Notes: a model not told the origin generated them from the sequence alone. A stretch of DNA of 64,000 nucleotides from JAYQKL01 sp049889415 (GCA_049889415.1 JBMHDL010000006.1:248001-312000), one strand, 5' to 3'. Positions 25,178-33,608 are shown, numbered from the stretch's first letter. Numbers and translations: made by a program.

Positions 25178-26276
25178 GCTTGGCGCTGAATCCGAACATA
25201 TTGTCGAGGCTCATTTGCGGCCCGTTCAGATCCTCGTAAACCGGTACCGACACAAAGGCGCCGAAGGTTTTCCCGATTTTCACATCTGCTGTCAGAGTGG
25301 CGCGTTGTCCGCCATAAAACCCTGTCTGGGCGGATTGGACTGGAGCTGATATTAAATCATCCTTGCCATTGATCCGGCCAACAGATTTCATATCCAGAAC
25401 CAGGCTGGTTTTGATGTCATCAAAAGCACGGGCAACACCCATTGAGAGATTGACCTCATCGCCATAAGTGTAGCCCTGGGCATTGCGCCCCAGCCGGGTA
25501 GTGAAAGAAAAGCCTGTCAAAAGCTGCCAGTCACCGGCCTTAAATGACCCCTTCAAGTTGGGCGTGACGTCCACCGTCCCGGTGCCGAGCTGCATGGCAT
25601 AGGAAAGACGGCTGTGCATCCACATACCGGTCGGGGCATAGGTGCGGTCAGACTCCTTGATGGAGCCGGTTGGAAGGCTGATTTTGCCTCCCAATACCCA
25701 TTGGCCGGCTGATGGATTGTCGAGCCGTTTGGCAAGGCTGATGGCGATGTCACCCATGCCGCTTGTGTTGGTTTCAAAATTGCCGATAGGCATGCTGCCG
25801 GCATTATAGGTGCGCAGTTTCATCTTCTTTTCGACATAAGGCACCATCAACATCAGATGGCTGCCGCCGGAAAGCCGTGTCATGGCGCCGAACATATATT
25901 TGGTCGTTGTCATTTCCTGAGGGACAATGCGCAACTGGCTGAACATGCCGCCATTGCTGTTGGCTACGGACAGGATTTGCGCATCTGAGGCATCATCCTT
26001 GCCGATTTTTGATCCGCGCATTTCCCCCTGCATCAGTTTGAATGAGAAATGGATGCCGCCATGATCACCCTGCGCGCCATGGCTTGCGTGAGTTGCATGA
26101 TGGTTGTGATGATTATGCTGATTGCGGTTCTGTTCGAGCTGGCGGGTATAGGCGGCGGCGCTTTCAAGGCTGTAGCCGCCCTCATCTTCTTGCCCAGGGG
26201 CGCCGGCCATGGCCTGCAGCGGCATCATGCCGGCAAAAAAGAGTGCGGAAAAAGGGAGTATGTATGGTTGTTTCAT
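25167..26276 (-). CDS. Outer-membrane beta-barrel protein with His-rich N-terminal segment
   Basis: A 369-residue exported protein: signal peptide about 1-24 ending AMA/G, then a His-rich segment (residues about 50-75, containing NQHNHHNHHATHASHG), then a series of alternating amphipathic strands ending in a C-terminal Phe (FGFSAKLSF), typical of outer-membrane barrels. It resembles transporter-like barrels of the phenol/MetA-degradation type. The His cluster suggests metal binding, perhaps copper or zinc, but no metal gene is adjacent. Upstream on the minus strand a perfect TATAAT (26302-26297) may be its -10. Its 3' end overlaps hemY by 11 bases. Confidence 0.75.
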   Translation of the reverse strand: MKQPYILPFSALFFAGMMPLQAMAGAPGQEDEGGYSLESAAAYTRQLEQNRNQHNHHNHHATHASHGAQGDHGGIHFSFKLMQGEMRGSKIGKDDASDAQILSVANSNGGMFSQLRIVPQEMTTTKYMFGAMTRLSGGSHLMLMVPYVEKKMKLRTYNAGSMPIGNFETNTSGMGDIAISLAKRLDNPSAGQWVLGGKISLPTGSIKESDRTYAPTGMWMHSRLSYAMQLGTGTVDVTPNLKGSFKAGDWQLLTGFSFTTRLGRNAQGYTYGDEVNLSMGVARAFDDIKTSLVLDMKSVGRINGKDDLISAPVQSAQTGFYGGQRATLTADVKIGKTFGAFVSVPVYEDLNGPQMSLDNMFGFSAKLSF

Positions 26277-26496
26277 TGATGGTCCTGATTGTTTTGATTA
26301 TATCTCCGGCGGGAAACGGACTGTTACGGGGATACCCGCCAATATTGCAACTGTGTAATACCCCAACAATATGAAAAAATTAAGGCAAATATTTTATCTG
26401 GGCCTGGTCTGTGACAGGTTGTTGCGTTTGAGTGACATCTTGACTTGAAACCGTTACCCGAACGGCATAAATCTAAAAGCTCAGACGGAGGTGGAT

Positions 26497-26775
26497 ATGC
26501 AATCCCTATTGATACTGATTTCCCAAATCATCGAACTTTACATTTGGGTGGTGATTGCCAGCGTCATTATGTCGTGGCTGATCGGCTTTAACGTCATCAA
26601 CATCCGCAACCGTTTTGTTTATAATCTCTCCCATATCATTAATCGGCTGACGGAACCCGCCTATCAGCAGGTGCGCCAGCTCATTCCGCCGATCGGCGGA
26701 CTGGATTTGTCACCGATTGTCATTATTTTCGCCCTGACCTTCCTGCGAAATCTCATGTGGGAAACATTGGGTTGA
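26497..26775 (+). CDS. YggT family membrane protein
   Basis: A 92-residue protein with two hydrophobic segments (about 5-27 and 65-88) separated by the YggT loop NRFVYNLSHIINRLTEP, which includes the family pattern around 'TEP'. YggT proteins are small inner-membrane proteins linked to osmotic tolerance or cell division in some species, role unclear. ATG at 26497 has an ideal GGAGGT Shine-Dalgarno; a GTG at 26491 overlaps that site and is rejected. folD follows 26 bases later. Confidence 0.9.
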   Translation: MQSLLILISQIIELYIWVVIASVIMSWLIGFNVINIRNRFVYNLSHIINRLTEPAYQQVRQLIPPIGGLDLSPIVIIFALTFLRNLMWETLG

Positions 26776-26801
26776 TGATAGCTTTTGTGAAAGGATAAAG
26801 G

Positions 26802-27710
26802 GTGTCCGCACAAATCATAGACGGCAAGGCGATCGCCGCCGAACTGCGCGGCCGCATCGCAAAAGCGGTGACGCAATTGCAGACTGAACATAATCTGACA
26901 CCGGGACTGGCGGTTGTTCTTGTCGGTGAGGACCCGGCCAGTCAGGTTTATGTCCGCAATAAGGGGATTGCGACAAACGAGGCGGGCATGAATTCGCTTG
27001 AGTTCCGTCTGCCTGCCGATACACCCCAGGAGACATTGCTCGCCAAGGTGCGTGACTTGAATGAAGATCCTGATGTCCACGGCATTTTGGTGCAGTTTCC
27101 AGTGCCGGAGCAAATCTCGCAACAGGTCGTGATTGACACCATTCATCCGGACAAGGATGTGGACGGCCTACATCCGATCAACGCCGGCCGCCTTGCCTCA
27201 GGCCTTCCGGCGCTGACGCCCTGCACCCCTTTGGGTAGTGTCATTCTTGCCAAGCAGACTTTAGGGGATTTGACCGGTAAACATGCTGTTGTCATTGGCC
27301 GCTCCAACCTTGTCGGCAAGCCAGTCGCGCAATTATTGCTGCAGGAAAACTGCACCGTCACCATCGCCCATTCGCGTACGCAGGATCTGGCGGATGTATG
27401 CCGAAGCGCTGATATTCTGATTGCTGCCGTCGGCATTCCAGAGCTTGTCAAGGGCGACTGGGTCAAGCCTGGTGCCTGCGTCATTGATGTCGGCATCAAC
27501 CGTGTAGAGGCGCCGGAAAAAGGCCTGGATGATGCCGGACATGCCAAAACCAAACTGGTTGGCGATGTCGCCTTTGGCGAGGCCAGCGAGGTCGCCGCGC
27601 AGATGACACCCGTTCCGGGCGGGGTTGGGCCGATGACCATTGCCTGCCTGCTGCGCAACACATTGACCGCCGCCTGCCGTCAGGCCGGCGTTCCGGAAAG
27701 TGACGTTTAG
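26802..27710 (+). CDS. folD: Methylenetetrahydrofolate dehydrogenase / cyclohydrolase (FolD)
   Basis: Interconverts 5,10-methylene- and 10-formyl-tetrahydrofolate with NADP, supplying one-carbon units for PurH and initiator tRNA formylation. Motifs: YVRNKGIA with the catalytic lysine region, GILVQFPVPEQI, PCTPLGSV, VVIGRSNLVGKP (NADP binding) and PVPGGVGPMTIA. It is 302 residues and starts at a GTG preceded by AAAGG. It follows yggT closely; stop is 27 bases from the convergent argG stop. Confidence 0.97.
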   Translation: MSAQIIDGKAIAAELRGRIAKAVTQLQTEHNLTPGLAVVLVGEDPASQVYVRNKGIATNEAGMNSLEFRLPADTPQETLLAKVRDLNEDPDVHGILVQFPVPEQISQQVVIDTIHPDKDVDGLHPINAGRLASGLPALTPCTPLGSVILAKQTLGDLTGKHAVVIGRSNLVGKPVAQLLLQENCTVTIAHSRTQDLADVCRSADILIAAVGIPELVKGDWVKPGACVIDVGINRVEAPEKGLDDAGHAKTKLVGDVAFGEASEVAAQMTPVPGGVGPMTIACLLRNTLTAACRQAGVPESDV

Positions 27711-27737
27711 AAATTAGCTATCAACAGGAGACTGCAG

Positions 27738-28952
27738 TCAGCCGCGTTGACGCCCCAGAAGCTTCAGGCGCAGGGCGTTGAGCTTGATGAACCCTTCCGC
27801 GTCCTGCTGGTCATAGACCGCATCTTCTTCAAAGGTCACATGCTCTTCCGAATAAAGCGAATAATCGGATTTGCGCGCCACGACGGTCGCTGACCCTTTG
27901 TAAAGTTTCAGCGTGACCGAGCCGGTGACATATTGCTGGCTGTTGTCAATCGCGGCCTGTAACATTTCGCGCTCCGGGGAAAACCAGAAGCCATTATAAA
28001 TCAGCTCGGCATAGCGCGGCATCAGCTCATCCTTGAGATGCATGGCGCCGCGGTCAAGCGTGATGCTTTCCATACCGCGATGCGCCGCCAGCAGCACCGT
28101 GCCGCCCGGCGTCTCATAAACGCCACGTGACTTCATGCCGACAAAGCGGTTTTCAACCAGATCCAGCCGGCCAATGCCATTGGCGCCGCCCAGCTCATTG
28201 AGTTTGGTCAAAAGGGTTGCCGGCGACATCTCTTCCCCGTCAATCGAAACCGCGTCGCCACCCTTGAAACCGACCTCAATATAAGTCGGTGTGTCGGGGG
28301 CGTCTTCGGGCGCAACCGTGCGCTGATAAACGAATTCCGGGCATGGCTCGGCCGGGTCCTCAAGCACTTTGCCTTCGCTTGAGGTGTGCAGAAGATTGGC
28401 GTCAACCGAGAACGGGGCTTCGCCACGCTTGTCTTTCGGCACCGGAATTTGGTTTTTTTCGGCATAGGCAATCAGTTTCTCGCGGCTGTTCAAATCCCAT
28501 TCGCGCCAGGGTGCAATCACGTGGATGCCGGGGTTGCAGGCATAATAGCCAAGCTCAAACCGCACCTGGTCATTGCCCTTGCCGGTAGCACCATGGCAGA
28601 CGGCCTGGGCGCCGGTCTGGGCGGCGATTTCGACCTGCCGTTTGGCGATTAGCGGCCGGGCAATGGAGGTGCCGAGCAGATAAACCCCCTCATAAAGCGC
28701 ATTGGCGCGGAACATCGGAAAGACATAATCGCGGACAAACTCCTCGCGCAGATCCTCAATGAAAATCTCCTTGATGCCGAGCATTTCCGCCTTCTGGCGC
28801 GCCGGATCCAACTCTTCGCCTTGGCCGAGATCCGCTGTGAAGGTGACCACCTCGCAGTCATATTCCTCCTGCAGCCATTTCAGGATGATGGAGGTATCAA
28901 GACCGCCGGAATAGGCCAGCACAACCTTGTTGATGTCTTTCTTGTCCGTCAT
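27738..28952 (-). CDS. argG: Argininosuccinate synthase
   Basis: Condenses citrulline and aspartate with ATP in arginine synthesis. The 404-residue protein begins VVLAYSGGLDTSIIL with the PP-loop SGGLDTS, and contains ATGKGNDQVRFE, APWREWD and GRLDLVENRFVGMKSRG. ATG at 28952 matches the family N terminus; the open frame extends 13 codons further upstream into the promoter region. A promoter is seen at 29011-29038. No other arg gene is present nearby. Confidence 0.97.
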   Translation of the reverse strand: MTDKKDINKVVLAYSGGLDTSIILKWLQEEYDCEVVTFTADLGQGEELDPARQKAEMLGIKEIFIEDLREEFVRDYVFPMFRANALYEGVYLLGTSIARPLIAKRQVEIAAQTGAQAVCHGATGKGNDQVRFELGYYACNPGIHVIAPWREWDLNSREKLIAYAEKNQIPVPKDKRGEAPFSVDANLLHTSSEGKVLEDPAEPCPEFVYQRTVAPEDAPDTPTYIEVGFKGGDAVSIDGEEMSPATLLTKLNELGGANGIGRLDLVENRFVGMKSRGVYETPGGTVLLAAHRGMESITLDRGAMHLKDELMPRYAELIYNGFWFSPEREMLQAAIDNSQQYVTGSVTLKLYKGSATVVARKSDYSLYSEEHVTFEEDAVYDQQDAEGFIKLNALRLKLLGRQRG

Positions 28953-29010
28953 GTCATATATCCACTTGTTTGGAATGCCGGTTATACGCACAGTGGCGCC
29001 CTTGTCCGGT

Positions 29011-29038
29011 TTTATACGCCAAACACGTCAATGTGCAA
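29011..29038 (-). promoter_or_regulatory. Putative argG promoter
   Basis: On the minus strand TTGCAC (29038-29033) and TATAAA (29016-29011) are spaced by 16 bases, leaving a leader of roughly 50 bases before the argG ATG. Next to it, GCTTGTC-T-GACAAGC (29050-29064) is a perfect 15-base dyad upstream of the -35 that could bind a regulator of either divergent gene. Confidence 0.45.
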
Positions 29039-29116
29039 GTCTTGTATAAGCTTGTCTGACAAGCCCATTCACCCTAATTTAGGTCTGCAACCATGGAGGC
29101 GTAAAGAGGGGAAGCC

Positions 29117-30433
29117 ATGTCTGATATTTCCATCACAACCGAATTGACTCTGCCCTGCGGGGCGATCTTGAAAAACCGCCTGTGCAAGGCCGCCATGACC
29201 GAGCGTCTGGCTGGGCCGGACGGCGCGGCGAATGACCGCCATGTCAACCTCTATGATCACTGGGCCAAGGGCGGCGCCGGGCTTCTGCTGACCGGCAATG
29301 TGCAGATTGATCACCGCTATCTGGAGGCTCCGGGCAATATCATCATCGAGGGCGACCAGTCCCCCGAACAGCTTGCTGCGCTGCAAGCCTATGCCAAAGC
29401 CGGCACGCAGAACGGCACGCATTTGTGGATGCAGATCTCGCATGCCGGTCGCCAGACGCCGCGCACCATCAATGAAACCCCGGTCGGGCCGAGTGACATC
29501 CGGCTGGAGATGCCGGGCAATCTGTTCGGCACACCGCGCCCGATGACCGAGGACGAGATTCTCGATGTCATCACCCGCTTCGCCCATGTTGCGGCTGTCG
29601 CCAAGCAGACCGGTTTCACCGGTGTGCAGATTCACGGCGCGCATGGCTATCTGGTGTCGGAGTTCCTGTCGCCCGACATCAACACCCGCACTGACCGCTG
29701 GGGCGGGCCGCTGGAAAACCGCGCCCGTCTGTTGCTGGAGATTGTCGGCGCCGTGCGCGCCGCCGTCGGACCGGAGTTTCCGGTGGCGGTCAAGATGAAT
29801 TCCGCCGATTTCCAGAAGGGCGGCTTTGCCGAGGGCGATGCCGTCACGGTCGCCGGCTGGCTGGCGGATGCCGGGCTGGACCTGCTGGAGATTTCCGGCG
29901 GCACCTATGAGCGCCCGGCGCTGATCGGGGCTGACGAGATCACGCTGAACCCCGACCGGATTGAGGCGCGGCGCGAAAGTACGATTGCGCGCGAGGCTTA
30001 TTTTCTTGATTATGCCGGCAAAATCCGCGAGGCGGTCAAAGACCGCGACATGGTGCTGCTGGTGACCGGCGGGTTCCGCACCCGCGAAGGCATGGATGCG
30101 GCGCTCAGCTCCGGCGGGTGTGATGTGGTCGGTCTTGGCCGCCCGCTCTGTGCCGTGCCGGATGGCCCGAACGGGTTGCTGGACGGGTCCTTGCCGGCGC
30201 TGCCGCAGTTTGAAAAGACGCTGAAATTCGGGCCGTTGCGTCATGACGCCAAAATCAAAATCTTCATGCTGCTCAACCAGGCCCTGCAGCAAAACTGGTT
30301 CTACCGCCAGATCGGGGTGATGGGCGACGGCTTTGCGCCCGACGCCAGCGGCGGCAAACCGTTTTCGTCCATGGTCAAGCAGATGCGGATTGAAGCCGCC
30401 GCCGCCAAAGCGCATAAGGCGCATTGGGGGTAG
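29117..30433 (+). CDS. NADH:flavin oxidoreductase / Old Yellow Enzyme family protein
   Basis: A 438-residue TIM-barrel flavoenzyme of the Old Yellow Enzyme family, expected to bind FMN and reduce activated C=C bonds with NAD(P)H. Visible marks are LKNRLCKAAMTE, LWMQISHAGRQ, the substrate-binding pair and loop in VQIHGAHGYLVSEFLSP, TDRWGGPLENRARL and LVTGGFRTREGM with VVGLGRPL (phosphate binding). There is no C-terminal FAD/NAD domain, so it is the short OYE type rather than full 2,4-dienoyl-CoA reductase. Base composition is GC-richer than its surroundings. It converges on an MDR-family gene that shares this GC bias. Confidence 0.9.
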   Translation: MSDISITTELTLPCGAILKNRLCKAAMTERLAGPDGAANDRHVNLYDHWAKGGAGLLLTGNVQIDHRYLEAPGNIIIEGDQSPEQLAALQAYAKAGTQNGTHLWMQISHAGRQTPRTINETPVGPSDIRLEMPGNLFGTPRPMTEDEILDVITRFAHVAAVAKQTGFTGVQIHGAHGYLVSEFLSPDINTRTDRWGGPLENRARLLLEIVGAVRAAVGPEFPVAVKMNSADFQKGGFAEGDAVTVAGWLADAGLDLLEISGGTYERPALIGADEITLNPDRIEARRESTIAREAYFLDYAGKIREAVKDRDMVLLVTGGFRTREGMDAALSSGGCDVVGLGRPLCAVPDGPNGLLDGSLPALPQFEKTLKFGPLRHDAKIKIFMLLNQALQQNWFYRQIGVMGDGFAPDASGGKPFSSMVKQMRIEAAAAKAHKAHWG

Positions 30434-30478
30434 GGAGATGGGTGTTGTAACCGTTTTTCAACAACACTCTCTTTACCC
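30428..30478. terminator. Long stem-loop between convergent oxidoreductase genes
   Basis: GGGTA, GAGA and GTGTTGT on the left pair with ACAACAC, TCTC and TACCC on the right, making an interrupted stem with a 12-base loop between the two convergent stops. It overlaps the OYE stop. There is no clear T run, so it may be a bidirectional terminator or mRNA-end stabiliser. Confidence 0.5.
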
Positions 30479-30481
30479 GGC

Positions 30482-31636
30482 CTAAAGCCCCAGCTGCGGG
30501 TTGACCAGATATTTTTTGCCGGTGCTGCGCACGCCGTAAACGGCGAGCATGTCCGGGTTCATCATATCGGTCAGCGAAATCTCTTCGGCGTAATGGCTGG
30601 CGAAGGTCGTTGTCAGTTCCGCCAGCACGCGCATGGTCAGGCGCATCTGCACCTCCGGCCCGGCCTTGGCCATGAAATTCGGCAGCAGCCAGCCGCCAAC
30701 ACCCCAGGCCATGCCATAGCCGCGATTGAGCGTCGTCGGATTGAAATTCAACGACCCGTAGAGATAGACCTGCTTGTGATGGGTCGAGCCGTAAATGCTG
30801 TAGGCGCCGGGCGTGCGTGCCGCCGCCGCCTCCATCGCCAGCAGAATGTCATTGGCCAGCGTGCCGCCGCCGGTGGCGTCAAAGCCAAGCGTTGCGCCGG
30901 TGGTGTCAATCGCGTCGGTCAGCTGCGCGGCGAAGTCATCATCGGCGCTGTTGACGACATGCTCGGCCCCAAGGCCGCGCAACAGCTCCGCCTGTTCGGT
31001 GCGGCGCACAATATTGACCAGCGGCACATTATCGGCCTGACAGATGCGCACCAGCATCTGCCCCAGATTGGAGGCGGCTGCCGTATGGACAAGTGCGCTG
31101 TGGCCTTCCATGCGCATGGTTTCAACAAAGCTCAGCGCCGTCAGCGGATTGACGAAGCAGGACGCCCCCTCGCGGGCCGAATGTTCGCCCAGCGGCAGAC
31201 ACATGGCGGCCTCCGCAATGCGATATTGGCCGTACATGCCGCCGCCCATCGTCGCCACGCGCTGGCCGAGCAGGGCCTGCGCCGCGTCACTTGATCCGGC
31301 GGCGACCACCATGCCGGCGCCCTCATTACCGGCCGGAAGAGCCTGTCCGATGCGGCCGCCCATCATCGCCATGCCCTGTTTGGACACCGGCACGCTCAAA
31401 GTCGCTTCCGTGCCGCTGCCGGTCGCCGTGGCCTGCGAGGTGTCGGCATAGCCGAACAGCACGCCCAGATCGGACGGGTTGATCGGGGTTGCTTCAACTT
31501 GAACAACCACCTGGTTTTCCTTTGGCTGCGGGAACGGCGCTTCGTTTAAGGCCAGTGTCACGCGGCCGCCCTCATCGGTTGCCTCAAGCGTGGTGATCAG
31601 ATGCAGAAAGGTTTCGGGAAGGGCTGTGTCACTCAT
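30482..31636 (-). CDS. MDR-family zinc-binding-dehydrogenase-like oxidoreductase
   Basis: A 384-residue medium-chain dehydrogenase/reductase. The GroES-like N-terminal part contains VEATPINPSDLGVLFG and the nucleotide-binding fold shows VHTAAASNLGQMLVRIC in place of the usual GxGxxG form, followed by GADHVVNS-like GAEHVVNSADDD. The catalytic zinc ligands of alcohol dehydrogenases are not apparent, so an enoyl or quinone reductase is likelier. The substrate is unknown. ATG at 31636 is preceded by two copies of a Shine-Dalgarno-bearing 13-base unit. GC-rich codon use matches the convergent OYE gene. Confidence 0.85.
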   Translation of the reverse strand: MSDTALPETFLHLITTLEATDEGGRVTLALNEAPFPQPKENQVVVQVEATPINPSDLGVLFGYADTSQATATGSGTEATLSVPVSKQGMAMMGGRIGQALPAGNEGAGMVVAAGSSDAAQALLGQRVATMGGGMYGQYRIAEAAMCLPLGEHSAREGASCFVNPLTALSFVETMRMEGHSALVHTAAASNLGQMLVRICQADNVPLVNIVRRTEQAELLRGLGAEHVVNSADDDFAAQLTDAIDTTGATLGFDATGGGTLANDILLAMEAAAARTPGAYSIYGSTHHKQVYLYGSLNFNPTTLNRGYGMAWGVGGWLLPNFMAKAGPEVQMRLTMRVLAELTTTFASHYAEEISLTDMMNPDMLAVYGVRSTGKKYLVNPQLGL

Positions 31637-31640
31637 GATA

Positions 31641-31663
31641 TTTCCTTTGGATGTTTCCTTTGG
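31641..31663 (-). repeat. Duplicated ribosome-binding-site unit upstream of the MDR gene
   Basis: TTTCCTTTGG occurs twice (31641-31650 and 31654-31663) with ATG between, so the minus strand carries two AAAGGAAA sites 13 bases apart, the nearer one 4-5 bases from the start. This looks like a simple tandem duplication. Confidence 0.75.
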
Positions 31664-31779
31664 TTGGGTGCGGCGGGGGCCCGGATTGAGGGTTCACCCT
31701 ATCGCCCAGTGCCGGTCAGTGCAAGCGTGACAGGATGTGGACTACGGTTTTCATTTGCGCCCTGTCGGACAAACTTGTT

Positions 31780-32115
31780 AGGGTTTCTTCGACGGTTGCA
31801 GGACGGTGCAACCGTCTGGGGAGGTGATAGTCCCCGGTCCGGGCGGCAATGCCTGAGTGTTCTCCGCCTGAGTGTTCTTCGCGCCCAAGCGGATTTGTTG
31901 CGTTTCATTTTTTAAGATTGCCGGAAACCGTCACGTCGACTGATGTCGGGGTGGCGGCGGAATAAGGCTGCGGCTGAATACGCCGCCGGTCCATCTCGGA
32001 ACGGAACTATCACCGCCCCGGCGCCTCGCTTGCGGGGGGCCGATGTTCCGTTACGTGTCCTGCCGGACCATTCCGGATACCGGACATGACTGAGTCATCA
32101 AAGGAGGGAAAGAAA
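31780..32115 (+). promoter_or_regulatory. Candidate structured 5' leader or small RNA before the small membrane protein
   Basis: The 479-base gap 31637-32115 contains no credible ORF but several stems: GACGGTTGCA (31791-31800) with TGCAACCGTC (31807-31816); GGGGA (31818-31822) with TCCCC (31831-31835); and ACGGAAC (32001-32007) with GTTCCGT (32045-32051) enclosing GCCCC (32015-32019) with GGGGC (32036-32040). A 13-base unit GCCTGAGTGTTCT is repeated in tandem at 31851 and 31866. A dyad ATGACT-G-AGTCAT (32086-32098) lies just before the Shine-Dalgarno. It matches no riboswitch or ncRNA class I recognise; it may be a regulatory leader or an independent small RNA. Confidence 0.4.
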
Positions 32116-32424
32116 ATGTGGGATTTTCTTGAAATTTTTCTTCAGCTTGCACCTTGGCTGCAGCTGACGATTATGGCGATGGGCATGGTTCTGCCGGTGA
32201 TATTTTCTTTGGGCATCATGCTGTATTTCTGGGGCGGACACCGCCGATATCCTGACGATACGCTGTTGATCATACGACGCGCTCAGGACAGTGATGTCCT
32301 GACCTTGATTGTCCGTGAGGATGCTGAATTTTCAACCGGTCAGTTGGCGGCTGTGCTGGGCCTGACCGTGCAGGAGGAAACCGGCGGCTGGGAAGAGGTT
32401 TCATTTTTTGACGAGCTGCACTGA
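32116..32424 (+). CDS. Small single-span membrane protein of unknown function
   Basis: A 102-residue protein not recognised as any family. Residues 1-15 are amphipathic (MWDFLEIFLQLAPW), about 16-44 are strongly hydrophobic (one or two closely spaced membrane helices ending before GGHRRYPD), and about 45-102 form a soluble acidic domain with the strand-like segments TLLIIRRA and LTLIVRED. ATG at 32116 follows an excellent AAAGGAGGG Shine-Dalgarno, so an ATG at 32086 ten codons upstream is rejected. The unusually long leader upstream suggests post-transcriptional control. Confidence 0.75.
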   Translation: MWDFLEIFLQLAPWLQLTIMAMGMVLPVIFSLGIMLYFWGGHRRYPDDTLLIIRRAQDSDVLTLIVREDAEFSTGQLAAVLGLTVQEETGGWEEVSFFDELH

Positions 32425-32453
32425 CTGGCAGCCGGCGGGCGGGCAGCCCCCGC

Positions 32454-33608
32454 TCACTTTACCGGACGGTTGAGCCGCTGGGCCGCCAGCTCGGCGCGCT
32501 TCAAGGCCCCGGCTGTGGGTTTCTCGCTGGCGGATTTCAACTGTCCGCAGGCGGCCATGATGTCGCGGCCACGCGGGGTGCGGACCGGGCTGGCGTAGCC
32601 GGCCCGGTTGACGATGTCGGCGAACGCCTCAATGCGGTCCCAGTCCGAGCATTCATAAGGCGCACCAGGCCAGGGATTGAAGGGGATTAAATTAATCTTG
32701 GAAGGAATTCCGGCCAGAAGCCTGACCAGTTCCCGGGCATCCTCATCACTGTCATTGACCCCTTTGAGCATGACATATTCAAAGGTGATGCGTTTGGCAT
32801 TGGAGGCATTGGGGTAGGCGCGGCAGGCTTCCAGCAGTTCGGCGATTGGATATTTGCGGTTCAGCGGTACCAGCTCATTGCGTAAGTCATCACGCACGGC
32901 ATGCAGGGAAATGGCCAACATCACGCCGGTCTCGTCGCCAATGCGGCCCATGTCCGGCACCACACCGGATGTCGACAGGGTGATGCGGCGCCGGCTCAGG
33001 GCCAGCCCGTCCCCGTCCGACATAATGTTCAGCGCCGGGGCGACATTGTCGGTGTTGTAAAGCGGCTCCCCCATGCCCATCATGACGATATTGGTGACCT
33101 TTCGTGTATCATTGTTTTTCTGTGGATCTGGTGCCCAGTCGCCCAGATCGTCCCGCACCGCCACCAGCTGCCCGACAATCTCGCCGGGGGTCAGATTGCG
33201 CACCAGTTTCATGGTTCCAGTGTGGCAGAAACTGCAATTCAGCGTGCAGCCGACCTGTGAGGAGACGCACAAAGTGCCACGATCCATTTCCGGAATATAG
33301 ACGGTTTCAATTTCATGCCCGTCGGCCAGCTTGAACAGATATTTGCGGGTGCCGTCCTCGGAAATCTGTCTTTCGCTGGTCTCCAGCCGAGTCAGGCTGA
33401 AATGGTCGGCCAGAGTCTCACGGAGATCCTTGGACAGGGTGGTCATGGCGTCAAAGCTGTCAACGCCATGGGCGTAAAGCCAACTCCAGATTTGACCGGC
33501 ACGCATATTGAGTTGTTTCTCCGGCACGCCGATCCGTGACAAGGCCTCTTTCAGCTGCGCACGCGACAGCCCCAACAGGCTGATTTTGTCGGTGGCCGTT
33601 TCGGTCAT
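32454..33608 (-). CDS. rlmN: 23S rRNA A2503 / tRNA A37 C2-methyltransferase (RlmN)
   Basis: Radical-SAM methyltransferase that methylates C2 of A2503 in 23S rRNA and A37 of some tRNAs. The cluster motif is QVGCTLNCSFCHTG (CxxxCxxC); MGMGEPLYN, ITLSTSGVVPDM and VMLKGVNDSDEDA follow, and the C-terminal TPRGRDIMAACGQL carries the second catalytic cysteine. The ATG at 33608 overlaps the stop of the IalB-like gene by 4 bases (ATGA), implying coupling. 384 residues, normal length. Confidence 0.97.
   Translation of the reverse strand: MTETATDKISLLGLSRAQLKEALSRIGVPEKQLNMRAGQIWSWLYAHGVDSFDAMTTLSKDLRETLADHFSLTRLETSERQISEDGTRKYLFKLADGHEIETVYIPEMDRGTLCVSSQVGCTLNCSFCHTGTMKLVRNLTPGEIVGQLVAVRDDLGDWAPDPQKNNDTRKVTNIVMMGMGEPLYNTDNVAPALNIMSDGDGLALSRRRITLSTSGVVPDMGRIGDETGVMLAISLHAVRDDLRNELVPLNRKYPIAELLEACRAYPNASNAKRITFEYVMLKGVNDSDEDARELVRLLAGIPSKINLIPFNPWPGAPYECSDWDRIEAFADIVNRAGYASPVRTPRGRDIMAACGQLKSASEKPTAGALKRAELAAQRLNRPVK

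Noticed and set aside
26371..26448. 25-codon ORF starting MKKLRQIFYL upstream of yggT
   Set aside because: It lacks a clear ribosome-binding site and ends before the yggT promoter region; too short to support.
29069..30424. 451-residue open frame antisense to the OYE gene
   Set aside because: It covers almost exactly the OYE gene, whose product has full family motifs; long antisense frames are expected in GC-rich DNA and this one has no recognisable domain.
31780..32115. tmRNA, RNase P RNA, SRP RNA or a standard riboswitch in the leader
   Set aside because: None of their conserved cores could be found by eye in this region.
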